From Sphingomonas mali NBRC 15500 (GTDB lineage Bacteria; Pseudomonadota; Alphaproteobacteria; Sphingomonadales; Sphingomonadaceae): 64,000 nucleotides of DNA. The position numbers and the translations under genes were made by a program. The stretch covers positions 124,001 through 188,000 of the forward strand of contig NZ_BCYX01000001.1 in NCBI RefSeq assembly GCF_001598415.1, given 5' to 3'. Positions 45,944 to 53,270 of this stretch are shown in pieces (position 1 is the stretch's first letter; each line of letters opens with the position of its first letter). Below the pieces are notes generated by a model that saw only the letters and a program-made list of their open reading frames with translations, was not told where the DNA came from and made no database searches.

Positions 45944-46333
45944 ATGAATCCCCATGGCCCGCAATGCCGCGGCGTGACCGGCGTGCTCCAGCGCGTCGGT
46001 GACAAATGGAGCATGCTGACGATCAATGCGCTGGCCGAGGGACCGAGGCGGTTCAGCGAATTGCGGCGTTCGATCGAGGGCATCTCGCAACGCATGTTGA
46101 CGCTCACCTTGCGCGGGCTGGAGCGTGACGGGCTGGTGACGCGGACGGTCACCCCCAGCATTCCGCCGAGGGTCGACTATGAATTGACCAAACTCGGCCA
46201 GTCACTGCAGCAGCCAGTCGGCGAGCTCGCACGCTGGGCGATCGACCATCTGACCGAGATCCAGGCCTCGCAACAGCGGTTCGACGTCGTCGCCGATGCG
46301 GCACGTGAGGAAGGCAAGCTCAGTCGGGAGTGA
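45944..46333 (+). CDS. HxlR family transcriptional regulator
   Basis: Protein of 129 aa with a winged helix: GVLQRVGDKWSMLTINALAE, FSELRRSIEGISQRMLTLTL, LERDGLVTRTV, PRVDYELTKLGQSL. An early Cys (GPQCRGV) is at the place used for redox sensing in several HxlR proteins. The ATG at 45944 has AGAGG upstream; an ATG seven codons earlier has none. It likely controls azoR. Confidence 0.9.
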   Translation: MNPHGPQCRGVTGVLQRVGDKWSMLTINALAEGPRRFSELRRSIEGISQRMLTLTLRGLERDGLVTRTVTPSIPPRVDYELTKLGQSLQQPVGELARWAIDHLTEIQASQQRFDVVADAAREEGKLSRE

Positions 46334-46384
46334 AGTTACGCGGCGTTTTCCGCGGGGCGATGGGCTGATATAGGATCCGCGATC

Positions 46385-47131
46385 ATGGGTCCTGAACCGA
46401 ATTCACCCACTTGCCCGTGCTGTGCGCCGCGCGATGCGCCGCCAGGCCGCATGCGCCATCGCGGTGGCGAAACGCTCCATCGCCATCTCCATGAACGGCC
46501 CTTCGCCGCGATCGTGCTCGCCGGCGGCTATGTCGAAGCGGGCGATACCGGGCGACATTGCGTCACGGCCGGAGACGTCATCGTCCACCGCCCGTTCGAG
46601 CGCCACCTCGATCGTTTTGACCCACATGGTGCCGAAGTGCTGGTGCTGCCGTTGTCCGCTCGGTGGCGCGGGTCTGTCCGTGGGCATATCGCCGATCCCG
46701 ACGCGGTCGCCCGGTTGGCCGAACGCGATCCGATCGCGGCGCAACACTTGCTGGATCGCGAGATGACGAGGCGGCCGGCCAATGGCCACGATTGGCCCGA
46801 TTTGCTCGCGGCCGATCTGCTCGATGCACCCGATCTCTCGCTCGCGCAGTGGGCGGCGCAGCATGGCCTGCACGCCGCGAGCCTCTCGCGCGGATTCCGC
46901 CAGCAATTCGAGATCACTCCGGCGCAATTCCGCCTGATCGCCCGGACGCATCGCGCGATCGATCGCGTGCTTGATGCGGCCGTTGCGCTCTCGACCGTCG
47001 CGGCGGCCGAAGGGTTTGCCGATCAGGCGCATATGACGCGGTCGATCGTTCGCCAGACCGGACGATCCCCGCGCGCGCTGCGCAGCGCGCTGTGGCTCGC
47101 TGACGAGGCTACCAGCCGCCCCTTCCGTTAG
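46385..47131 (+). CDS. AraC family transcriptional regulator
   Basis: Protein of 248 aa. A cupin-like N-terminal sensor (HRHLHERPFAAIVLAGGYVE, GDVIVHRPFERHLDRF) precedes a C-terminal double HTH (LAQWAAQHGLHAASLSRGFR, AEGFADQAHMTRSIVRQTGR). An N-terminal PTCPCCAPRDAPPG holds three Cys. Target genes unknown; the next gene is the membrane-SET fusion. Confidence 0.88.
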   Translation: MGPEPNSPTCPCCAPRDAPPGRMRHRGGETLHRHLHERPFAAIVLAGGYVEAGDTGRHCVTAGDVIVHRPFERHLDRFDPHGAEVLVLPLSARWRGSVRGHIADPDAVARLAERDPIAAQHLLDREMTRRPANGHDWPDLLAADLLDAPDLSLAQWAAQHGLHAASLSRGFRQQFEITPAQFRLIARTHRAIDRVLDAAVALSTVAAAEGFADQAHMTRSIVRQTGRSPRALRSALWLADEATSRPFR

Positions 47132-47293
47132 GTCGCGGTTCGATTGCCGATCGCCCTATTGCCTCGCCTGAAAAAAGAATCGAACCTCAACCACTTGGCG
47201 ACTCGCGCTGAATCCTAGGCTTTCGAATAGACGGATTCCTGGCAACATGGTAAATATCCCGTTGCGCATTGTGGACGAGCCGAGTGGGGGTGA

Positions 47294-48433
47294 ATGGTCC
47301 AGGTCCTGTTCCTGTTGGCATTGGCCGCTAGTTTGGCGGGCTATGCGGCGTACCTGACCGGCCTGAAGCGGGATCTGGTCGAGCCCAACCGCGCATCGTG
47401 GCTGATCTGGTCAGCGGCTACCGCGGTCGAGGCATCGACCTATGCCGCGGTGAACCCCGAAGGGTTGCAACGCTGGGTGTTCCTGTTCGCAACCGTCGCC
47501 TGCGTCGCGATCACGGTTGCTCTGTGGCGCAGGTCTGCCTGGACCGTGCCGACGCGCACCGAAACATTCTGCATCGCCACCAGCCTCGGCGCCTTGGCGA
47601 TATGGGCGATGTTCCACGACGCTTTCTGGGCGCATATGCTGGTGGTGGCCGCCGTGCCCGTCAGCTTCTGGCCGACTTGGGCCAGCGTCGTCGCCGATCG
47701 CGGGCGCGAACGCTCGCCTGCCTGGGGGCTCTGGACGCTGGGTGACCTCGCGACGTTGATGGTTGCTGCGCGCACACCGGGGAGCCCGGTCGGCGAATAT
47801 GCTTATATCCTGATCGAGCTGGTCTGCCACGCGAGCATCTGGTTCATGGTTGGGCTGGCGACGATCAATCCATTGCGCTCGCTGGGTTTCCGCAACGGGC
47901 GCTTCTACGTCCTCGATGCGATCCGCACGCCCACCAACCTGTTCGCGGTGGGCGAAAACCACCTGGGCAAGGCAGTGTTCGCGGCCGCGCCGTTCGCCGA
48001 GGGCGATCGCCTGATGTCCTTCACCGGTCGCCGTTTTCGCGCCGACCGCATCCCCAGCCTGATGCGCGGCCAGTCGGATCGGTTCGTCCAGGTCACGCCC
48101 GACCATTATATGGGGCCCTCCGGGCGGATCGATGATTTGGTCAATCATAGCTGCGCGCCCAATGCCGGGCTTCGCTTCACCGATCAGGGCGTGTTCCTGG
48201 TTGCGATCCGCGACATCGCATCGGGCGAGGAGATTTGCTGGGATTATTCGACGACGCTCGCGGAATCGAACTGGCACATGATCTGCCAATGCAGGACGCC
48301 CGACTGTCGTCGCGTGATCGGCAATTTCGCGACGCTCAGCCCCGAGCGGCAAGAATGGTTCCGCGCGCGCAACCTGGTCGCGCCCTATCTCCGCCGAAAA
48401 GACGACGTCGGCAAAGGCCAACGCGCCGCCTAA
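47294..48433 (+). CDS. Membrane protein fused to a SET-domain methyltransferase
   Basis: Protein of 379 aa. Residues 1-195 hold about seven hydrophobic segments; the first (LAGYAAYLTGLKRDLVEPNR then ASWLIWSAATAVEA) recalls PQ-loop-like membrane proteins. Residues 205-345 form a SET domain: G-x-G-like VGENHLGKAVFA, NHSCAPN (284-290), GEEICWDY (311-318) and a post-SET cluster CQCRTPDC (331-338). The SET part should transfer methyl from S-adenosylmethionine to Lys on a protein facing the cytoplasm if the TM topology permits. No histone-like gene lies next to it. The membrane-SET fusion is unusual. Confidence 0.85.
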   Translation: MVQVLFLLALAASLAGYAAYLTGLKRDLVEPNRASWLIWSAATAVEASTYAAVNPEGLQRWVFLFATVACVAITVALWRRSAWTVPTRTETFCIATSLGALAIWAMFHDAFWAHMLVVAAVPVSFWPTWASVVADRGRERSPAWGLWTLGDLATLMVAARTPGSPVGEYAYILIELVCHASIWFMVGLATINPLRSLGFRNGRFYVLDAIRTPTNLFAVGENHLGKAVFAAAPFAEGDRLMSFTGRRFRADRIPSLMRGQSDRFVQVTPDHYMGPSGRIDDLVNHSCAPNAGLRFTDQGVFLVAIRDIASGEEICWDYSTTLAESNWHMICQCRTPDCRRVIGNFATLSPERQEWFRARNLVAPYLRRKDDVGKGQRAA

Positions 48434-48536
48434 CGAGCACGATGCGGCGGCGAGCCGGCGCATCATTCCGATCTCTCCATCATATTTTGTGACGTTCGCC
48501 GAATGGTGGCCGAAGCGGATTGACAGCCGCGTTGTC

Positions 48537-48575
48537 GGGGCGCACCCAGCGCCCCGCCGCGACTCGTGCTGCGGC
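48537..48575 (+). promoter_or_regulatory. Two GC hairpins at the 5' end of the ABC operon leader
   Basis: GGGGCGC-ACCCA-GCGCCCC (48537-48555) is directly followed by GCCGC-N10-GCGGC (48556-48575). No T-run follows within range, although CAACAAAAGG comes next. They begin the structured leader before the permease gene. Confidence 0.5.
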
Positions 48576-48592
48576 GCAACAAAAGGTTTCAA

Positions 48593-48650
48593 CCCCATCA
48601 TGCCAGACGGCGACAGTCGAAGTCGAGCGCGTCAAGCGCGTTGATCGGGG
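48593..48650 (+). ncRNA. Candidate structured leader RNA (three-way junction)
   Basis: CCCCATCA (48593-48600) can pair with TGATCGGGG (48642-48650, one bulged C) to close a domain. It holds two hairpins: CGAC/GTCG (48611-48614 and 48622-48625) and CGCG/CGCG (48628-48631 and 48637-48640). The domain is followed by a hairpin that buries the Shine-Dalgarno. The layout is like a riboswitch, but no known class was recognised. Confidence 0.4.
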
Positions 48651-48663
48651 CCTGAACTACCGG

Positions 48664-48700
48664 CCTCGTCCGACGCGCGACGGCGCGCTCGCGGACGAGG
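48664..48700 (+). promoter_or_regulatory. Shine-Dalgarno-sequestering hairpin before the permease gene
   Basis: CCTCGTCCG (48664-48672) pairs perfectly with CGGACGAGG (48692-48700), with an inner GCGCG-ACGG-CGCGC stem-loop (48675-48688). The right arm contains GAGG, the Shine-Dalgarno for the ATG at 48710. Opening this stem would be needed for translation. Confidence 0.65.
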
Positions 48701-48709
48701 AAATCATCA

Positions 48710-50449
48710 ATGTCGGAAATCACCTTCCGGACGCGCGTGCTCCGTGCGTCTCCACGGCTGTGGATCGGTCTCGCGCCCAATCGCGCCGATCTCGCAGCGT
48801 TCGTGCTGCTCGCGGCGATCGCGGTCGCGGCGCTCAAGGGGATCGGTGGCACCGTCGCGCCGATCGCTGATCTGGCGCAGCACCCGATCACGCTCGATCC
48901 CGCCAACCTGCCCTGGTACGCGCTGCGCACCACCTTGCGCATGTTCGCGGCGCTGTTCGCCTCGCTCGCCTTCACCTTCGTCGTCGCGACGCTGGCGGCA
49001 CGCAGCCGCCGCGCCGCGCAGGTCATCGTTCCCGCGCTCGACATCCTGCAATCGGTGCCGATCCTCGGCTTCCTGACCTTCACCGTGACTTTCTTCATGG
49101 GTCTGTTCCCCGGCCAGGTGATGGGCGCCGAACTCGCCTCAATCTTCGCGATCTTCACCAGCCAGGCATGGAACATGGCGTTCAGCTTCTACCAGTCGCT
49201 GCGCACCGTGCCGTCCGACCTCGACGAGGTCAGCCGCGGTTTCGCGCTGTCACCCGTACGGCGGTTCCTGCGCCTCGACCTGCCGTTCGCGACGCCGGCC
49301 CTGGTGTGGAACGCGATGATGTCGATGTCGGGCGGCTGGTTCTTCGTCGTCGCGTCCGAAGCGATCACCGTCGGCCATACCACCGTCGCACTGCCCGGCC
49401 TGGGATCATGGCTGGCGCTGGCGATCGAGCGTCAGGATTTCCACGCAATCTGGCTCGCGGTCGGCGCGATGGCGGTGGTCATCCTGCTCTATGATCAGCT
49501 CGTTTTCCGCCCCGTCGTCGCTTGGGCCGACCGGTTCCGCTTCGAACAGACCGCCGGGACGGACCGGCCGAAGAGCTGGGCGTACGACCTGTTCCGCGCG
49601 ACCAAGATCTTGCCGCTGATCTTCGCCCCGGTGACCGCGCTCGGCCGGTTGTTGCTCGCGCTCGATCCCGGCGGGCGGTCCCGGCCCGCCCGCGCACCCG
49701 GCGGTCCTCGCAGCGAGTGGTTGTGGCGCGCCTTGGTGGTTGCGGCGCTCGGCTACGGCGTCTGGACGCTCGCCGACTATGTCGCCGCGACCCTTACCTG
49801 GCACGATGCCGCGTCGGTGCTCGGCCTCGCATTGCTAACCCTGTCGCGCGTCGTCCTGCTAATCGCGCTCGCCAGCTTGATCTGGGTCCCCGTCGGAGTG
49901 TGGATCGGCCTGCGCCCGGTCTGGGCCGAACGGCTGCAGCCGGTCGCGCAATTCCTGTCGGCATTCCCGGCCAATATCCTGTTCCCCTTCGCGGTTATCC
50001 TGATCGTCTGTTTCAATCTCAGCCCTGCCATCTGGTTGTCGCCGCTGATGATCCTGGGGACACAATGGTACATCCTGTTCAACGTCATCGCCGGCGCCAG
50101 CGCGATCCCGACCGATTTGCGCGAAGCGGCGGGAATGTTTGGCGTGCGGGGCTGGCAATGGTGGCGCGACGTCGCGCTGCCGGCGGTGTTCCCTTATTAC
50201 GTCACCGGTGCGCTGACTGCCTCGGGCGGCTCGTGGAATGCGAGCATCGTCGCCGAGGTCGTAACCTGGGGGCATCAGCGGCTCGAGGCACCCGGCCTCG
50301 GTGCCTGGATCGCCAAGGCCACGGCGACCGGCGATTATCCCCGCGTTGCGCTGGGCATCGCGACGATGTCGGCCTTCGTCCTCGCCTTCAACCATCTCGT
50401 CTGGCGGCCGATGTACCGGTTCGCCGAACGCCGCCTCCGCCTCGCCTGA
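48710..50449 (+). CDS. ABC transporter permease, two fused permease domains (NitT/TauT type)
   Basis: Protein of 579 aa with two BPD_transp_1 units. EAA loops are visible in each: SDLDEVSRGFALSPVRRFLR and TDLREAAGMFGVRGWQWWRD. About 12 TM segments in total; the linker (DPGGRSRPARAPGGPRSE) lies near residue 330. The family usually moves nitrate, sulfonate or similar anions. No substrate-binding protein gene is adjacent. Confidence 0.9.
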   Translation: MSEITFRTRVLRASPRLWIGLAPNRADLAAFVLLAAIAVAALKGIGGTVAPIADLAQHPITLDPANLPWYALRTTLRMFAALFASLAFTFVVATLAARSRRAAQVIVPALDILQSVPILGFLTFTVTFFMGLFPGQVMGAELASIFAIFTSQAWNMAFSFYQSLRTVPSDLDEVSRGFALSPVRRFLRLDLPFATPALVWNAMMSMSGGWFFVVASEAITVGHTTVALPGLGSWLALAIERQDFHAIWLAVGAMAVVILLYDQLVFRPVVAWADRFRFEQTAGTDRPKSWAYDLFRATKILPLIFAPVTALGRLLLALDPGGRSRPARAPGGPRSEWLWRALVVAALGYGVWTLADYVAATLTWHDAASVLGLALLTLSRVVLLIALASLIWVPVGVWIGLRPVWAERLQPVAQFLSAFPANILFPFAVILIVCFNLSPAIWLSPLMILGTQWYILFNVIAGASAIPTDLREAAGMFGVRGWQWWRDVALPAVFPYYVTGALTASGGSWNASIVAEVVTWGHQRLEAPGLGAWIAKATATGDYPRVALGIATMSAFVLAFNHLVWRPMYRFAERRLRLA

Positions 50450-50462
50450 AAGGATCCGGATC

Positions 50463-51761
50463 ATGGCCAGCACCATCACGCTCCGTCCGCTCGTTTCGGT
50501 CGAGCATCTGACGCACCATTACGGCCCAAAGCGCACCCAGCCGGTGATCGACGACGTGTCGATCACCTTGCATGAAGGCGAGATCGTCGGGCTGCTCGGC
50601 CGCTCGGGATCGGGCAAGTCGACGCTGCTGCGCTCGATCGCCGGCCTGCTCCGGCCCGACCGGGGCGAGGTCAATTTCGCCGCGCGCGATGACGCCAGCC
50701 CCGACGTCGCAATGGTGTTCCAGACCTTCGCCTTGTTCCCCTGGCTGACCGTGCAGCAGAATGTCGAATTGGGGCTCGAGGCGCGCCGCGTGGCGCCCGT
50801 CGAGCGCCGCGCCCGCGCGCTGGCGGCGATCGACCTGATCGGCCTCGACGGGTTCGAGAACGCCTATCCCAAGGAGCTGTCTGGCGGGATGCGCCAACGC
50901 GTCGGCCTGGCCCGCGCGATCGTCGTCGATCCGGCGCTGCTGCTGCTCGACGAGCCTTTCTCCGCGCTCGACGTGCTGACAGCGGAGACGCTCAGGACGG
51001 ATCTGCTCGATCTGTGGTCGGAAGGTCGGATGCCGATCAAGTCGATGCTGCTCGTCACGCACAATATCGAGGAAGCGGTGCTGATGTGCGACCGCATCCT
51101 GGTCTTCTCCTCCAATCCCGGCCGCGTCGCCGCCGAGATCGAGGTCAAGCTGCCGCAACCGCGCGACCGGCTCGACCCGGCCTTCCGCGCGATGGTCGAC
51201 GCGATCTATGCGCGGATGACCGCGCGGCCCGCGGGGACGCCGGTCAGGGACGGGCTGTTCCCCGGCACCGGCATCTCGATGGCGCTGCCGCACGTGTCGA
51301 CCAACAGCATCGCCGGCCTGATCGAGGAAGTCGACGCGCAGCCATTCGACGGCCGCGCCGCGATGGCCGAGTTGGGCGACAGCCTGGGCCTCGAGATCGA
51401 CGAACTGTTCCCGATCGCCGAGACTCTGCAATTGCTCCGTTTCGCCGATCTGCGCGGCGCCGATCTGGTCCTGACGCCCGAAGCGCGGCGCTATGCCGGA
51501 GCCGATGTCGACCAGCGTAAGGCGATATTCGGCCACGCTCTGATCGCGCACGTGCCGCTCGCCCAGCATATCCGCCGCATTCTCGACGAACGCGCCTCGC
51601 ACCGCGCCACCGGCGGGCGGTTCCGCGACGAGCTCGAGGATCACATGTCGCCGGAGTATGCCGCCGCGACCTTGCGCACGGTGACGCAATGGGGCCGCTA
51701 TGCGGAGATCTTCGCGTTCGACGAGGACCAGGACAGCTTCAGCCTGGAAGATCCGGCGTGA
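50463..51761 (+). CDS. ABC transporter ATPase with C-terminal AAA-associated domain
   Basis: Protein of 432 aa. Walker A GRSGSGKSTLL, Q-loop MVFQTFALFPWL, signature LSGGMRQRVGLARAI, Walker B LLLLDEPFSALD. The C-terminal 150 aa (about 280-432) match the AAA-associated domain found in NrtC-like ATPases (SIAGLIEEVDAQPFDGRAAM). It starts 13 nt after the permease gene, and its stop overlaps the next start. Confidence 0.92.
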   Translation: MASTITLRPLVSVEHLTHHYGPKRTQPVIDDVSITLHEGEIVGLLGRSGSGKSTLLRSIAGLLRPDRGEVNFAARDDASPDVAMVFQTFALFPWLTVQQNVELGLEARRVAPVERRARALAAIDLIGLDGFENAYPKELSGGMRQRVGLARAIVVDPALLLLDEPFSALDVLTAETLRTDLLDLWSEGRMPIKSMLLVTHNIEEAVLMCDRILVFSSNPGRVAAEIEVKLPQPRDRLDPAFRAMVDAIYARMTARPAGTPVRDGLFPGTGISMALPHVSTNSIAGLIEEVDAQPFDGRAAMAELGDSLGLEIDELFPIAETLQLLRFADLRGADLVLTPEARRYAGADVDQRKAIFGHALIAHVPLAQHIRRILDERASHRATGGRFRDELEDHMSPEYAAATLRTVTQWGRYAEIFAFDEDQDSFSLEDPA

Positions 51762-52444
51762 TCCGGCGCCTTGCGGCGGCTTCGGCCGCCGGCGTGGCGG
51801 TGAGCGCGATGCTCGCCGCCGTGCCCGCGCGCGCGTCCGGGGTCGAACATGTCGTCGACGATTCGGCCGTCGAGACGCCGGGCACCTGCCATGTCGAAAG
51901 CTGGGTGACGATCATCCGCCGCGACGACGGCGTCGCCACGGTCGCGCCAGCCTGTACGCGCCGGCAATGGTCCAATCTCGAGCTTGGCGGGTTCGTCGCG
52001 ACAGCCTGGGACGGCAATACGCGCGAGACCCAGATCGGCATCGCGCCCAAATGGAATCTTCGCGACGAGAAGCGCGGGCTGGGTCTCGCGCTGTCGGGAT
52101 CGGCGGGGATCGATATCGCGCGGGGCCGGCTGACGAGTGCATCGTTTATCGCGCCGGTGACGATCCCGGCGGGACGGCTGCGCTTCAACCTCAACATAGG
52201 GTGGCAATGGACTCGCGCCGATGGGCATGCGGCGATCGCCGGTGGCCAGGTCGAATATCAGGCCACGTCGACACTGACGCTGATGGCCGAAAGCTTCGCC
52301 CGCGATCACGGCCATGCGGGCGGTCAAGCCGGCTTGCGCTGGAATCCGAAGGGCCGCCGGATCGATTTCGACCTGGTCTATGGCCGGTACGTTGACGGCA
52401 TCGCTCCCCTTGCAGTCTCGCTGGGCCTGACGATCCATCACTAG
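51758..52444 (+). CDS. Exported beta-rich protein of the ABC operon
   Basis: Protein of 228 aa with a GTG start overlapping the ATPase stop (GTGA) and a signal peptide (MIRRLAAASAAGVAVSAMLA then AVPARASG). The remainder has alternating hydrophobic/polar strands (GFVATAWDGNTRETQIGIAP, VEYQATSTLTLMAESFARDH) and ends LAVSLGLTIHH, suggesting an outer-membrane barrel or periplasmic beta protein. No family recognised. It takes the place where a binding protein would be expected. Confidence 0.78.
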   Translation: MIRRLAAASAAGVAVSAMLAAVPARASGVEHVVDDSAVETPGTCHVESWVTIIRRDDGVATVAPACTRRQWSNLELGGFVATAWDGNTRETQIGIAPKWNLRDEKRGLGLALSGSAGIDIARGRLTSASFIAPVTIPAGRLRFNLNIGWQWTRADGHAAIAGGQVEYQATSTLTLMAESFARDHGHAGGQAGLRWNPKGRRIDFDLVYGRYVDGIAPLAVSLGLTIHH

Positions 52445-52525
52445 TACTGACCCCTTGCGCGGCACCAATCCCTCCCCACATCCGCGCCGTTGATCGCGGG
52501 CGTGAGGGAGCGCCAAAACGTCGCC

Positions 52526-53197
52526 ATGAGCAGCCTGCCGGTCCACTCAGCCCCTGCCGCTAAACCGCCGATCCGCGCCTGGCGGATCGTTGGAGGTGCC
52601 TTCCTGCATTTCGCGGTGCCCGCCTATCTCGTCTCGGTCGCTGTGGTGACGTTGTTCAATGCACCGGCCGGCGCCTCGGCGGGCGATCTCTTACGGCTAG
52701 CGCTCGCTTATAGTGGCTGGTTCCTGGTCGGTTATGCCGCACTGGCCCTGGTTGGAACGACCGGGACAGCGGCAATCGAGCCGGCGCTGTCGATCGGTCG
52801 GCACCGGCGGCAAGTGCGTGACCCCAGCTTCGCCTCCGCGGAATCGCGTCTCCGCGTCACGCGCGCCCTCGCCGCTGCCCGCTCGCTTCCCGGCGGCGAA
52901 CTCCGTCGCCTGATCGACTCGATCGGTGCGCAAAGATGGGATCATGACGATTCCCGCTTCCAGACGTTGTCCGAAGACCTTCACCAAGTCGTCCGCGCGA
53001 TGACCGCCGCCAACGCGACCGCTTCGACCAAGTCACGCCCCGACATTATCGACCTGGCGACCGGGTCGTTGCGACGGATCGATGATGCTTTAGTCGAGCT
53101 GGTCGCCGACCGCAGTCGGCTCGACCATGGTGACGCGCGCGCGGTGGCGCGCTACGTCGAAAATCGGTACGGCTCTTCCGATTTTTCTGGAAGCTAG
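52526..53197 (+). CDS. Hypothetical membrane protein
   Basis: Protein of 223 aa from ATG at 52526 (MSSLPVHSAPAAKPPIRAWR); earlier TTG or GTG starts exist in frame. Two TM segments (about 23-42 and 57-77) are followed by a long soluble helical part (RVTRALAAARSLPGGELRRL, RIDDALVELVADRSRLDHGD). It lies 73 nt before the SPFH gene on the same strand and may be linked with it. No family recognised. Confidence 0.7.
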   Translation: MSSLPVHSAPAAKPPIRAWRIVGGAFLHFAVPAYLVSVAVVTLFNAPAGASAGDLLRLALAYSGWFLVGYAALALVGTTGTAAIEPALSIGRHRRQVRDPSFASAESRLRVTRALAAARSLPGGELRRLIDSIGAQRWDHDDSRFQTLSEDLHQVVRAMTAANATASTKSRPDIIDLATGSLRRIDDALVELVADRSRLDHGDARAVARYVENRYGSSDFSGS

Positions 53198-53270
53198 ACT
53201 TGAAGCGCATTAAATAGAGAGCGAGCGTGATCGTGCGCTCTTCTTTAGGTCCCAAGGACACCCACCACAG

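Noticed and set aside
48675..48688. ACGG-loop hairpin as a guanidine-II (mini-ykkC) riboswitch
   Set aside because: That class needs two small hairpins with ACGR loops; only one is present, and it is part of a longer stem. The other ACGG (48607-48610) is not in a hairpin loop.
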